Assembly: GCA_039961635.1 (NCBI GenBank)
Contig: JABRWB010000095.1
Coordinates: 1-33,810, forward strand
Direction: 5' to 3'
Length of the DNA: 33,810 bases
Source of the DNA: a bacterium
GTDB lineage: Bacteria > 4484-113 > JAGGVC01
How positions within the stretch are numbered: the stretch's first letter is position 1; every line of letters begins with the position of its first letter. Both the position numbers and the translations under genes were made by a program. This document shows, in pieces, positions 22,963 to 31,687 of the stretch. Under the pieces are notes generated by a model that searched no databases, was not told where the DNA came from, and saw nothing but the letters and a program-made list of their open reading frames with translations.

Positions 22963-25629
22963 CTAATCCGGATATTTTCCCGCCTTAAAAGTATCCGCGT
23001 ACATCAGGCTGTCGTCGTAATTCCAGTCTGCATCGAAAAATCCTAGCGCTTTGGCCCCCGCTAGGCCGTGCCGGGCGATGCCCGCGCGGTCGGCCACGAG
23101 AAAATCGGGCAGCGAACTGCCGGAATACAGCGGCGTAAGCGCGGAGCAGACCGCCAGCGCGTCTTCATCCGCGGCGATGTTGACGAGAATCAAATTGTAA
23201 TCGCCGTAAGGGCTTGGATAGACCATTTCGACCGCCAGTCCGTCGCCGGAAATAAACTTATCGCCAAGCCGGACTCCATGCTCATCGTAATTGAATGGAA
23301 GTGCCGCCTTCAAATCTTCCGGAACATCGTCCCAGGTGCCGACAAGAATCAGGTTTCGCTTTTTGTCGGCTTCGGACAGCTCGCTCCAGTATTTCACCGG
23401 CGCGTAGCCGTTGCCGCGGTACCACCACCGGATCGCGGTGTTGCGGCACAGCTCAAGCGACCTCGGCCTGGTTCCGTTCGAAAGATCGACAACGATAAAC
23501 GGGCGCATGTAAGCGCGCTTGATCGGGCCGGATCGCTCCGCGTACTTTGGAAGCAGCTTGTAGTCGGGTGCGATTCTCCAAGTGCCATTTTCCTTGACAG
23601 CAATGGCAGTTTCAGATTGCGCGTCTGCAGCAAGTTTCTGCCCGTCGATGAAGAGCTTGAATGGCCAACGTCGGCTGTTTTCGGGAATGTCCAGCCTAAG
23701 CGCCGAAACATTGCTGGTCTCTATTGTTGCTCCAAAGGGTTTGTGCCAAATCACATTTCCGTTGACGTCAAAAGTGATACTTTCCCTGCTATAAATGTAT
23801 TTGGCCTTCACACGCGTTTGATCTCCATATTTCTCCTGCCCCAATACGTGAATCCAATAACTTCCATTTGAATTCGCCATATCGTAGCCTGCGAACACCA
23901 CTTCATCTGTCCAATCGCGCTTCTTATCCTTCATAAACTCCGTTATCTCCGGCGCGTCCACGCAGTCCGCGCCCGGCGTGTCGGGCGACGAGTCCCACCA
24001 ATGGCCTTCCCCCGGTACTTCCCAAAGTTTCGCGTCGTAGCCCATCTTCTGCAGCTCGCCTACGAGCAGCCGCGCGTGTGTCGCGGGCACGTTGTCGTCC
24101 GCGCCTCCGTGCACCGCCATAACCGGCACATTCATCAGGTTCGCCAGAAGCAGCTCGGTGCGATCCGGCGCGTTGCATTTGTCAAGTATATTCAGCACTT
24201 CCGGCGGCCCGAATATCTCGCTTGAGCGCATCGTGTAAGGCGTGTAAAGCTGGAACGACGCCCACCCGGCGCTAGGCACCATCGCCGCGAAAAGATCCGG
24301 CTGGGTGCATCCGATGTGCCAGCATCCATGCCCGCCCATCGAATGACCCGTGAGAATAACGCGATCTTCGTCTATGTTGAAATTGCGGAAAGCCCATGCG
24401 AGCGACTCCATCGCGTCCAGCCTGCCCCAGTCCTGCCAGTCGAATCCGAATTCGCGCCGGTTGGTAGGCGCCATCACGTACGCCCAGTCCTTTTGCGAAT
24501 ACGCGCCAACTTGGCTGTCGCTGTCCACGCCCGCGCCGTGCGTCGAAAATATCAGCGCGTACTTCTTTTCGGGATCGAAATTCAAAGGCGGCAGCACCGA
24601 AAGCTTCTGCGCGGAAAAATCCACGCGCGCGTTGTACGTGGTTCTGAAAGCCTCGTTCGGCCGGCGCACCCGGAACTTGACCGAGTACGTTTTCGACCAG
24701 CCTTCGCCGCTTAATTCAAGCGGCGCTTCGACCTCGCTTCCCTTCCAGCGATAGCCCAGCATTGAATCCTGCATCTTTGCCTGCATCGGGATTTTCAGAA
24801 CGCCGAGCGGCGGAATATTTGTTGAATCCGCGTATTGTTGGAAATATCCCAGCCCTTCAACCGGCCCAAGCGATATGCTGACGGTCTGCCATTCGTCCGT
24901 GTAATTCACGACGGGCACGCCCGCCGCGTAGTATTCGAACGTCGTGTAGTTGACCAGATCGGGAACGAGAATGTCGCTCTCGATCACTCCGCATGGCTCC
25001 GCGGGCGGCGGCTGGAGCTTGAAGGTGATTTCCTCCTCGCCCATATATCCCGAAAGCCCGACCAATATCCGGTTCACGCCTTCGTCCAACACGACCGGCT
25101 GGAGCCAGCGACTGCTTCCGTACGGATCGCCCTGGTAGCTGCGCCCGTTGATTGCGAATCCGCCTACGCCGTTCGCCAGAGCGACGGCGCGGCACGCGCG
25201 CGGCGCGGTCACATCCGCGTACGCGTACCCGCGCCACGCGATCCCGGCATGCCCCCACTCGTCCATCCGCATTTCCCAGCCGTCGTCGGGCAGGTCCAGC
25301 GTTATAGAAAGCTTTCCGCCTTCGCCAGTCGCGATATCGCCCGTCCACCCGGCCTGGCCGCCCGCGGCGAGCACGCTCGGATAGGTCTTGGCGAAGTCCG
25401 GCGGCGCCTCGGATACATCCAGGTGCGAGCCGTCCGCCAGCCACGTCGGGTCGGTTCCGCTCTCCCGGGACCCGGTCTCAAACGGGCCGAGGACGCGCCA
25501 GGACGCGGGAACCATCTCGTATTCTAGCGCGGGTAGCGCGGCAAACGCGATTCCTGCAAATTGAAGCGCAAAAAGCGCCAATATCGCATTGATTGCGATG
25601 ACCGAACGGATCAAACGAAGGGTACGCAT
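22963..25629 (-). CDS. Secreted alpha/beta-hydrolase (prolyl-oligopeptidase/esterase type)
   Basis: An 888-residue protein. A signal peptide spans residues 1-30 (SVIAINAILALFALQFAGIA). The first 300 residues are beta-rich, with no clear family. The catalytic domain follows at about 340-560: G-H-S-M-G-G-H-G holds the nucleophile Ser, G-G-A-D-D-N-V-P the Asp, and G-E-G-H-W-W the His. This layout matches secreted esterases and S9-like peptidases that act on polymers or peptides. A C-terminal region of about 320 residues is of unknown type. The substrate is unknown. It stands alone, divergent from the recombinase gene, with AGGAG six bases before ATG 25629. Confidence 0.85.
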   Translation of the reverse strand: MRTLRLIRSVIAINAILALFALQFAGIAFAALPALEYEMVPASWRVLGPFETGSRESGTDPTWLADGSHLDVSEAPPDFAKTYPSVLAAGGQAGWTGDIATGEGGKLSITLDLPDDGWEMRMDEWGHAGIAWRGYAYADVTAPRACRAVALANGVGGFAINGRSYQGDPYGSSRWLQPVVLDEGVNRILVGLSGYMGEEEITFKLQPPPAEPCGVIESDILVPDLVNYTTFEYYAAGVPVVNYTDEWQTVSISLGPVEGLGYFQQYADSTNIPPLGVLKIPMQAKMQDSMLGYRWKGSEVEAPLELSGEGWSKTYSVKFRVRRPNEAFRTTYNARVDFSAQKLSVLPPLNFDPEKKYALIFSTHGAGVDSDSQVGAYSQKDWAYVMAPTNRREFGFDWQDWGRLDAMESLAWAFRNFNIDEDRVILTGHSMGGHGCWHIGCTQPDLFAAMVPSAGWASFQLYTPYTMRSSEIFGPPEVLNILDKCNAPDRTELLLANLMNVPVMAVHGGADDNVPATHARLLVGELQKMGYDAKLWEVPGEGHWWDSSPDTPGADCVDAPEITEFMKDKKRDWTDEVVFAGYDMANSNGSYWIHVLGQEKYGDQTRVKAKYIYSRESITFDVNGNVIWHKPFGATIETSNVSALRLDIPENSRRWPFKLFIDGQKLAADAQSETAIAVKENGTWRIAPDYKLLPKYAERSGPIKRAYMRPFIVVDLSNGTRPRSLELCRNTAIRWWYRGNGYAPVKYWSELSEADKKRNLILVGTWDDVPEDLKAALPFNYDEHGVRLGDKFISGDGLAVEMVYPSPYGDYNLILVNIAADEDALAVCSALTPLYSGSSLPDFLVADRAGIARHGLAGAKALGFFDADWNYDDSLMYADTFKAGKYPD

Positions 25630-25667
25630 TCCATTCTCCTTGCAAGGGCACGCTGCTTTCGACCAAT

Positions 25668-25696
25668 ACGGTAGTCCGTTCGACGTCCCGTGTCAA
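25668..25696 (-). promoter_or_regulatory. Promoter of the secreted hydrolase gene
   Basis: On the minus strand TTGACA (25696-25691), 17 bases, TACCGT (25673-25668). The -35 is perfect and the -10 keeps the key T, A and final T. Transcription would start about 30 bases before the start codon. Confidence 0.65.
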
Positions 25697-25724
25697 ACGG
25701 CTGTTTGTGATTCGTTTTGCGCGT

Positions 25725-25730
25725 TATACT
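25725..25730 (+). promoter_or_regulatory. -10 box for a probable leaderless mRNA (GTG 25737)
   Basis: TATACT ends six bases before the GTG at 25737, with TTAATT between and no Shine-Dalgarno sequence. The -35 position (TGTTTG) is poor. Confidence 0.5.
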
Positions 25731-25736
25731 TTAATT

Positions 25737-26639
25737 GTGGCCACGCTGTCCGCCAACGACCTGGACGCGCTCGCCGACCGCTTCGGTCAGTATCTTCTGA
25801 TCGAGGAAGGGGCGAGCCCCAACACTGCGGAGGCGTACATGCGCGACATTGCGGATTTCATTTCAGAATCAAGGCTGTCTTCCCCCGAAGATATCTCGTA
25901 CGAGGCGATCATCAAATTCCGGGAGAAGCTGTCGCTAGCGGACTCGGCCAACGCGACGATAGCTCGAAAACTGTCCGCCGTTAAAAAGCTCCTCCGGTTC
26001 CTGGAGGCTGAAAAGCTGATATCCGATTGGCCGCTTCCGCGCAGCTTCCGGCTGCCGAGGACTTTTCCGTTGCCCGAAGCCCTCCCTTACCGCGAGGTTC
26101 TGGATCTTCTGGATGCGCCCGATCCGGAGAAGCCACAGGGAATCCGCGACCGGGCGATAATGGAGCTGCTGTACGCGTCCGGGATGCGGGTGAGCGAGCT
26201 GTGCGGGATGAAACTTTCGGACATCCACCCGGACATTTTCCAGGCGTCGGTTACCGGCAAAGGGCGCAAAATGCGAACGGTGCTGTTCGGTGCGCGCGCG
26301 GTCAGCCGCGTATCGCGCTACCTTTCGGACGTGCGTCCGGTGTTCGATCCCGCGGGCGAGTTCAAAGAATTGTGGCTGGGCAGGCGCGGGCCGCTATCGC
26401 GCATTCAGGTTTACCGCCTGATAAGGGATTATGCGACGAAGGCGGGAATCCAGCGCAAGGTAAGCCCGCATACGCTTCGCCATTCATGCGCGATGCACAT
26501 GCTGGAGCGCGGCGCCGACCTTCGCATCGTCCAGGAGCTGCTTGGCCATGCAAGCCTGCGCACGGTCGTTCACTACACGCGGTACAACATCGAGGAAGGC
26601 AGGCGGATTTACGACCGCTGCCACCCGCACGGCGGGTAA
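25737..26639 (+). CDS. XerC/XerD-type tyrosine recombinase
   Basis: A 300-residue recombinase of normal length for XerC/XerD. Residues 1-90 form the SAM-like N-terminal domain (Y-L-L-I-E-E-G-A-S-P-N-T-A-E-A-Y). The catalytic domain has the Arg in GMRVSELCGMKLSDI, a Lys in V-T-G-K-G-R-K-M-R-T-V, the H-x-x-R in SPHTLRHSCAMHML, the His of L-G-H-A-S-L, and the nucleophile Tyr in V-V-H-Y-T-R-Y. Chromosome dimer resolution at dif is the likely role, with no mobile-element genes nearby. I chose GTG 25737 because the earlier in-frame GTG at 25707 lies upstream of the -10 box. Xer paralogues cannot be told apart here. Confidence 0.92.
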   Translation: MATLSANDLDALADRFGQYLLIEEGASPNTAEAYMRDIADFISESRLSSPEDISYEAIIKFREKLSLADSANATIARKLSAVKKLLRFLEAEKLISDWPLPRSFRLPRTFPLPEALPYREVLDLLDAPDPEKPQGIRDRAIMELLYASGMRVSELCGMKLSDIHPDIFQASVTGKGRKMRTVLFGARAVSRVSRYLSDVRPVFDPAGEFKELWLGRRGPLSRIQVYRLIRDYATKAGIQRKVSPHTLRHSCAMHMLERGADLRIVQELLGHASLRTVVHYTRYNIEEGRRIYDRCHPHGG

Positions 26640-26738
26640 AAATCGCTCCCGTGCGCCCCTCAAAATGGAACGCGCGGGGGCAAACGGCAATCCACCATTT
26701 GGAAGGGCGTATCCGGCCGGATTTTTCGCCTTTGATGG

Positions 26739-26767
26739 TTGTCATCGGGGCCGGAGTGATGTACAAT
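26739..26767 (+). promoter_or_regulatory. Promoter of the NfeD-flotillin operon
   Basis: TTGTCA (26739-26744), 17 bases, TACAAT (26762-26767), each one base off consensus at ideal spacing. The start would be near 26774, giving a leader of about 60 bases before ATG 26834. Confidence 0.75.
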
Positions 26768-26833
26768 CGCATGAGTGTGATTGTGCTCCGGGATGAATCC
26801 CTTCCCGGATTTCAAGGGGAAAAGGATAAGGAA

Positions 26834-27571
26834 ATGAACGGTGGAGCTGCAGGCGGATTCGAGTGGTTCGCCACTCTGTACTGGGCCTGCATGATACTGG
26901 GCGGCGGCTATGTCGTCATCCAGTTCGTGATGCTGCTTCTTGGCGGTGTAATGCACGGATTGGACTTTGGCGGGGGCCATGCGGTCGATGTCGGAGGTGG
27001 CGTAGGGGACGTGGATTTAGATGCTGCGCTGGACAGCGATATAACTTCGCATTCGCCGGGCATACATCCAACTCACGGTCAGGCCGCAACGGGAACTTCC
27101 GACATCCATATCGGGCCGTACTCGCCTATGGCGATCGCAACGTTCCTCGCGGGATTCGGCGGGATGGGCATCGCGCTGCGCGCGATTGGAATTCCGGAAG
27201 TTGCGGGCATACCCGGCGCGTTCGTCGGCGGATTGCTTTCTCTTTTGGTCGGATTCGTAGCCGCGGCGATAGTGATTGCGACTCTAAACAAATTCTTCGA
27301 GGTTACGCAGGCATCGTCCGAGTACAGCCTGAACGAAGCGATAGGCACCGAAGCCGTCGTTGAGGTGCCGATGGACGGCGCGACGATGGGTCAAATCACA
27401 TTCCACGCGGGCAGCGCGACGCGCACCGAGCCGGCAAGACCGCTCGACGCGGCGGACGCCTTCGCGCAGGGCGACAAGGTGTGGATAGTCAGCATCAAGG
27501 ACGGCGTTTTCGAAGTCGTGGACTTCGACAAGGCTCTTCATCTGAATCTTCGGACGGAGGATAATCCGTAG
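26834..27571 (+). CDS. NfeD/YuaF-like membrane protein
   Basis: A 245-residue protein. A first membrane segment (YWACMILGGGYVVIQFVMLL) is followed by a Gly, Asp and His-rich loop of about 60 residues. Two or three more segments then follow (MAIATFLAGFGGMGIALRAI and AFVGGLLSLLVGFVAAAIVI). The C-terminal 75 residues form an OB-fold-like domain (IGTEAVVEVPMDGATMGQIT, then DKVWIVSIKDGVFEV), as in NfeD proteins. NfeD/YuaF proteins are encoded beside flotillins and are thought to assist their membrane assemblies. The flotillin gene follows 81 bases downstream. ATG 26834 is preceded by AAGGA. Confidence 0.85.
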   Translation: MNGGAAGGFEWFATLYWACMILGGGYVVIQFVMLLLGGVMHGLDFGGGHAVDVGGGVGDVDLDAALDSDITSHSPGIHPTHGQAATGTSDIHIGPYSPMAIATFLAGFGGMGIALRAIGIPEVAGIPGAFVGGLLSLLVGFVAAAIVIATLNKFFEVTQASSEYSLNEAIGTEAVVEVPMDGATMGQITFHAGSATRTEPARPLDAADAFAQGDKVWIVSIKDGVFEVVDFDKALHLNLRTEDNP

Positions 27572-27652
27572 CAGGCTTCCCGATGCGCGCGAAAGCCGCG
27601 TTTTTCCGTCCATAGAGTAAATCTCCAAGGGGTAAGGAGCAAAGGAGGACCA

Positions 27653-29224
27653 ATGAGCAACGCATTATTCCATCTTAGCGAGCTGGCCGTTCTTCAAAGC
27701 AGCTTTTTCGCGGGTTTGTCCAAGGCGCTGTTTTCCGTGATCGGCGGCCTGTTCATATTGTTGCTGATCATCCTCTGGATCTGGGCCAGCCGCTACGTCA
27801 AGGTCGGCCCGAACCAGGTGCTGGTTGTCAGCGGCCGCAGGCACCGCGTGCGTACGCCGGACGGAAAGATGATCCAGCGCGGCTTCCGCGTAGTCAAAGG
27901 CGGCGGCGTTTTCGTTTGGCCGATTATCGAGAAAGTGGACGTGATGAGCCTGGAAATCATGACCATCGACGTCCGCACGCCGGAGGTTTACACCAAACTG
28001 GGTGTTCCGATTCTGGTTGACGGCATCGCGCAGATTAAAATCAAGAGCGACGACATTTCTGTCGGCACCGCGGCGGAACAATTCCTGTCGAAAGGGATAA
28101 ACGAAATCCAGCGCATCGCGCAGCAGACACTTGAAGGCCACATGCGCGCGATTATGGGTACGCTTTCCGTGGAGGACGTTTACTCGAACCGCGACGCATT
28201 CGCCCAGAAGGTTGCCGAAGTCGCGGCGACCGACATGAACCACATGGGGCTGGGGATCATCAGCTTCACGATCCGCGATGTCCGCGACAACGTGGGCTAT
28301 CTGGATTCGCTTGGCAAAGCGCGCACCGCGCAGGTCAAGCGCGACGCGCAGGTCGGCGAGGCCGAAGCGACGAGGGATGCGAACATCGCGATCGCCGAGG
28401 CTCAACGTGACGCAACCATTCGCAGCGCCATTGCTCAGCAGGAAGGTGAAACCGCCAAACTCGCGGCGCAAACCAAGGTTGCAGAAGCGACGCGGGATTA
28501 CGAAATAAACGTTGCACAGTTCACCCAGGCGACCAACTTGAAGAAGGCCGAGGCCGACCTCGCATACGACCTGCAGAAAAATACATCCATGCAGAAAGTT
28601 CGCGAGCAGGAAGTCCAGATCGAAATTGTGGAAAAAACAAAGCGCATCGAGGTTCAGAATTTGGAAATCGAGCGCAAACAGAAAGAACTTGAGTCCACCG
28701 TGTATAAGCCCGCCGAGGCGGAGAAGTACCGCATTCAACAGCTCGCGGACGCGGAGCAATACAAGCTGACGCAGGTCGCGAAGGGCGCCGCGGACGCGGA
28801 AAAGGCGCGAGGCTTCGCCGCCGCCGACGTTGTCAAGGCCCAAGGCGATGCGGAGGGCTCGGCAATCAAAGCCAAGGGTTTGTCCCAGGCGGAGGTTATC
28901 CAGGAGCAGGGTTTGGCCGAAGCCCGTGCGATGGAGCAAAAGGCCGAAGCTTGGAAGAAGTACAACGAGGCCGCGATAATCTCGCTCTTCGTCGAGAAGT
29001 TCCCGGAAATCGCGTCCGCGATAAGCGCGCCGTTATCCAAGGTGGACAAGATCGTGATGATCTCGAACGGCGACGGCGGCAGCGGAGCAAGCCGCATCAC
29101 GAAGGACGTGACCGACATCGTGGCGCAACTTCCGGTCGTACTGGAGGCAGTCACGGGGATTGACATGAAGGAGCTGGTAAAAAGACTGCCGGAAATCGGC
29201 AAGGCTTTGCCGCAGAAAGACTAG
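27653..29224 (+). CDS. Flotillin (FloT/YqiK-type SPFH protein)
   Basis: A 523-residue membrane scaffold protein. An N-terminal membrane segment at about residues 25-45 (ALFSVIGGLFILLLIILWIW) precedes an SPFH/PHB domain (about 50-230) with Y-V-K-V-G-P-N-Q-V-L-V-V-S-G. A long coiled-coil region follows (about 230-430), with repeated E-A and A-E-A elements (GEAEATRDANIAIAEAQRDA), and a hydrophobic C-terminal assembly region. Flotillins form microdomains and interact with NfeD proteins; the gene upstream is such a partner. AAAGGAGG lies just before ATG 27653. A strong terminator at 29257 ends the operon. Confidence 0.95.
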   Translation: MSNALFHLSELAVLQSSFFAGLSKALFSVIGGLFILLLIILWIWASRYVKVGPNQVLVVSGRRHRVRTPDGKMIQRGFRVVKGGGVFVWPIIEKVDVMSLEIMTIDVRTPEVYTKLGVPILVDGIAQIKIKSDDISVGTAAEQFLSKGINEIQRIAQQTLEGHMRAIMGTLSVEDVYSNRDAFAQKVAEVAATDMNHMGLGIISFTIRDVRDNVGYLDSLGKARTAQVKRDAQVGEAEATRDANIAIAEAQRDATIRSAIAQQEGETAKLAAQTKVAEATRDYEINVAQFTQATNLKKAEADLAYDLQKNTSMQKVREQEVQIEIVEKTKRIEVQNLEIERKQKELESTVYKPAEAEKYRIQQLADAEQYKLTQVAKGAADAEKARGFAAADVVKAQGDAEGSAIKAKGLSQAEVIQEQGLAEARAMEQKAEAWKKYNEAAIISLFVEKFPEIASAISAPLSKVDKIVMISNGDGGSGASRITKDVTDIVAQLPVVLEAVTGIDMKELVKRLPEIGKALPQKD

Positions 29225-29256
29225 CCCGGGGACTGATTCCGAAAGGGTACAATTGT

Positions 29257-29295
29257 GCGGTCCGGAGTATTCTATTTCCGGACCGCGTTTTTTTT
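29257..29295 (+). terminator. Strong intrinsic terminator after the flotillin gene
   Basis: GCGGTCCGGA, a ten-base loop, TCCGGACCGC: a perfect 10-bp stem followed by G and eight T (29288-29295). It ends 33 bases after the flotillin stop begins to be cleared and precedes the TPR gene start by about 22 bases. A TACAAT at 29248-29253 just before it could be a -10 for the downstream gene. Confidence 0.92.
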
Positions 29296-29317
29296 CGCGT
29301 AATCGGAGATGATGGAA

Positions 29318-30139
29318 ATGCGCAAATTTTCCAGTAAGGCGTTCTTGGCTTTGTTCGCCGGCGCTTCGTTCTTGATTTTGATTGCCGCAAATGGGAATTG
29401 CCAGCAGGCGACGGGCGGCGGAGAGCGTGCTGCCGCGACTGCCGCAGGCGTCGAGGACGAAGAGCTTGCTTTGATGGCGCTTCTTGCGGCGGACTGGACG
29501 AACGTGGAGGCGCACATGCGGTTGGGCGGCTATCGCGAGCGCCAGAACCAGCCCTCCCTCGCTGCGGCCAGTTACGAACAGGCCGCTTCGCTTTTCACCG
29601 TTTTGCTGGCTTCTCCGGACGAAAAAGCGCGCGGCTTCGCGCGCGCGGGGCTGATCGCGGCGAGCGAGCGGCTGGCGTTGATCAAGAGGGCGCCGGGGCC
29701 ATCCCCGGAGGCGTTGAAGTGGGAAGAGCAGGCGTTTTTTTTGGGAAGCGGCAATCCCGCGGTGCTGGCTTTGCTGGCGGAGGACTATCTATCGTTCAGG
29801 CGGTACAACGCGGCGCTGGCGGTTTGCGACAAGGGGGTTTCGATTCCGCCACGCGGCGATTCAGATCCGGACGCCGCCGAAGTACGGCACCTTCGCGGGA
29901 TATCTCTTTACTATTTGGGCGATTTCGACGCAAGCGCGGCCGACTACGCGGAGGCGGAAAAGCTGGGTCTCAAAACGGTCGAGCTGTACGGCAACTGGGC
30001 GTTCACGCTGGAGGGCCAGGAGCGCTGGATGGACGCGCTTGCGATGTGGACGAAGGTCGCGACAATGGACGTGCCCGCGGAAAACAAGGCGATGGTTGAA
30101 GAGCACATCGCAAAATGCAAGGGGAGGGCGGCACAGTAG
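29318..30139 (+). CDS. Secreted TPR-repeat protein
   Basis: A 273-residue protein. The N terminus is a signal peptide (AFLALFAGASFLILIAANGN), with cleavage likely before or within NCQQ. The rest consists of helical pairs with TPR spacing: A-N/D-W-T-N-V-E-A-H-M-R-L-G, Q-P-S-L-A-A-A-S-Y-E-Q-A, A-L-A-V-C-D-K-G, G-D-F-D-A-S-A-A-D-Y-A-E-A and E-R-W-M-D-A-L-A-M-W. Such proteins mediate protein contacts in the periplasm or envelope. ATG 29318 is favoured because GGAG lies nine bases upstream; ATG 29309 and 29312 are in frame but too close. The flotillin terminator separates it from the previous operon. Confidence 0.8.
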   Translation: MRKFSSKAFLALFAGASFLILIAANGNCQQATGGGERAAATAAGVEDEELALMALLAADWTNVEAHMRLGGYRERQNQPSLAAASYEQAASLFTVLLASPDEKARGFARAGLIAASERLALIKRAPGPSPEALKWEEQAFFLGSGNPAVLALLAEDYLSFRRYNAALAVCDKGVSIPPRGDSDPDAAEVRHLRGISLYYLGDFDASAADYAEAEKLGLKTVELYGNWAFTLEGQERWMDALAMWTKVATMDVPAENKAMVEEHIAKCKGRAAQ

Positions 30140-30195
30140 CTTTCGACGCGATGTGATTGCTTAGTGGTGATTTTGGGTGGCAAGGTGGAAATGTT

Positions 30196-30543
30196 ATGCT
30201 CAACGACATCAAGTATGTCCCGAAAGGATGGGGGGGGGAGTACTGGATACACAACGACGAGTTGTATTGCGGAAAGAAATTGGTGCTGAAGGCCGGCAAG
30301 CGCTGCAGCATCCACTTCCACAAACTAAAGACGGAAACGTTTTATGTCCAAAGCGGACGGCTCAAGATGGAGCTATGGCATCCCGACGGGCGCGAGGAGG
30401 TGCTAGAAATGAAGGCCGGCGACTCGCTTCATCTGCCGCCGGGATTGGTGCACCGGTTCACCGGAATCGAAGACAGCGAAATATTCGAGTTCTCGACACA
30501 GCATTTCGATTCGGACTCCTACAGAATCGAGAAGGGGGATTGA
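30196..30543 (+). CDS. Cupin-domain protein
   Basis: A 115-residue single cupin. Motif 1 reads G-K-R-C-S-I-H-F-H-K-L-K-T-E-T-F-Y-V-Q-S-G, with metal-binding His, His and Glu. Motif 2 reads G-D-S-L-H-L-P-P-G-L-V-H-R-F, with the last His. It thus keeps the full metal site and resembles small sugar-phosphate isomerase-like or sensor cupins; the substrate is unknown. I chose ATG 30196, which follows GGTGGA and gives the usual N terminus. Codons 10-13 run through nine consecutive G (30230-30238). It ends four bases before the convergent rsgA stop. Confidence 0.85.
   Translation: MLNDIKYVPKGWGGEYWIHNDELYCGKKLVLKAGKRCSIHFHKLKTETFYVQSGRLKMELWHPDGREEVLEMKAGDSLHLPPGLVHRFTGIEDSEIFEFSTQHFDSDSYRIEKGD
30230..30238 (+). 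repeat. G9 homopolymer near the start of the cupin gene
   Basis: Nine consecutive G encode the end of W and two Gly at residues 12-14. A one-base slip here would destroy almost the entire protein. It is the second G9 coding tract in the window. Confidence 0.7.
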
Positions 30544-30546
30544 GCT

Positions 30547-31482
30547 TTACCACACCTCTGCGGCGGCTAGCTCGTCGCGAAGCTTCGCCCAGCTTTCAAG
30601 CCGCGAGGCAGTGACCTCGCCGCGCGCGACCGCTTCGGCAATCGCGCATCCCTTCTGGCCTGCCGCATGCGTGCAGTCGCGAAACTCGCATTTGTGCGTG
30701 AGCGGATAAAGCTCCGGGAATAGCTGAATTAAGTCTTCGCTGTGCACGCCGGCGACGCCGAAGCTGCGGATGCCCGGCGTGTCAATCACCCACCCGCCCG
30801 CGGGATTGGCCAGCATTTTCACATGCGTCGTAGTATGCCTCCCTTTCAGCGTCTTGCCCGCGACGTCGCCCACCTTCAGCCCGAAGTCGAAAATTCGGTT
30901 CAAAATGCTCGACTTGCCCACGCCCGAATGTCCGCAGAACGCGGCGGTCTTTCCAATGATTTCGGATTCGAGCGCGTCCAGTCCCACGCCGCTCTTCGCG
31001 CTTGTCTCGATAACTCGATAACCGAGCGAGCGGTAAACATCAAGCTTTACGCACTGGCGCGAGGCTTCCGGCAGGTCAATTTTATTGAGTACGATCACAG
31101 GCGAAAGCCCGCCCGCGATTCCCGCGACAAGATACCTGTCCACGATTCCCGGTTTGACCACCGGATTGACCGAGACGACGATGCACAGCAAATCCGCGTT
31201 CGCGACTACCGGATCCAGGCGCTCTGCGTTCATCACCCATTTGCGTGCCAGCAGCGTCCGCCGCTCCAGCACCTCCTCGACAATGCCTGCGCCGTCCGCG
31301 CCGACGCGTACGCGCACGCGGTCGCCCACCGCGACGAGCGTACGATTCTCGCTGCGCTCAAGCTTCAGCCTGCCGCGCACTCTGCACGCGACTTCCCGCG
31401 CGTCCGCGCCTTCGCCGAGGCCGGCGTAAACCACGTTTCCGAGAATGCTCCTGACTGTTCCTACAAAAGTTTCGCTATCCAT
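30547..31482 (-). CDS. rsgA: Ribosome small-subunit-dependent GTPase A
   Basis: A 311-residue circularly permuted GTPase that acts in 30S subunit maturation. After an N-terminal OB-fold (R-G-R-L-K-L-E-R-S-E-N-R-T-L-V-A-V-G-D-R-V-R-V), the motifs occur in the permuted order: V-L-N-K-I-D-L (G4), G-H-S-G-V-G-K-S-S (G1) and D-T-P-G-I-R-S-F-G (G3). The C-terminal zinc site is C-E-F-R-D-C-T-H-A, then K-G-C. The start is ATG 31482, preceded by GGAAAAGGG; the open frame continues 20 codons upstream without family likeness. It is followed by the convergent cupin gene. Confidence 0.96.
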   Translation of the reverse strand: MDSETFVGTVRSILGNVVYAGLGEGADAREVACRVRGRLKLERSENRTLVAVGDRVRVRVGADGAGIVEEVLERRTLLARKWVMNAERLDPVVANADLLCIVVSVNPVVKPGIVDRYLVAGIAGGLSPVIVLNKIDLPEASRQCVKLDVYRSLGYRVIETSAKSGVGLDALESEIIGKTAAFCGHSGVGKSSILNRIFDFGLKVGDVAGKTLKGRHTTTHVKMLANPAGGWVIDTPGIRSFGVAGVHSEDLIQLFPELYPLTHKCEFRDCTHAAGQKGCAIAEAVARGEVTASRLESWAKLRDELAAAEVW

Positions 31483-31593
31483 CCCTTTTCCAATAGAACG
31501 ATTCGCGCCGGGCGGCCCGCGCGCGCCGCGGCGCGAGTGCAAGTCTGCATACGGAAAGCGCCCGCCGGGGCGCGGATGGATTGCGCGCGGGAA

Positions 31594-31641
31594 CTAGCCG
31601 CCCGCGCCCCGGAGGCCCGCAAGTCCTTTGGCAGTTTTCAT
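31594..31641 (-). CDS. Possible 15-codon leader peptide upstream of rsgA
   Basis: ATG 31641 is nine bases after a perfect AAGGAGG and opens a frame for MKTAKGLAGLRGAGG, then TAG. The stop codon lies in the loop of an inverted repeat (GCGCGGG and CCCGCGC). A candidate -10 (TAAAAT, 31693-31688 minus) lies upstream. The strong ribosome-binding site with nothing else to serve suggests real translation, for example as a leader peptide that affects rsgA 110 bases downstream. An alternative ATG at 31648 in another frame is too close to the ribosome-binding site. No homologue is known to me. Confidence 0.4.
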   Translation of the reverse strand: MKTAKGLAGLRGAGG

Positions 31642-31687
31642 CGTGCATCGCCTCCTTGAGTGAAAGATTCGCCGGAATGGCGGGATT

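Noticed and set aside
25737-26639. The Xer-type recombinase as a sign of an integrated mobile element
   Set aside because: Length and motifs fit the chromosomal XerC/XerD type. No att-like repeats, transposase, phage or cassette genes are nearby.
26694-26730. A terminator after the recombinase gene (ATCCGGCCGGAT followed by TTTT)
   Set aside because: The palindrome can form only a 4-bp stem with a GGCC loop; too weak to call.
26027-27571. A 514-codon frame that runs from inside the recombinase gene into the NfeD-like gene
   Set aside because: The first part is out of frame within the recombinase. The NfeD-like protein starts at ATG 26834, with its own ribosome-binding site and promoter.
27665-28939. 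A 424-codon open frame antisense to the flotillin gene
   Set aside because: Composition mirrors the flotillin coding strand; no start signal and no protein motif.
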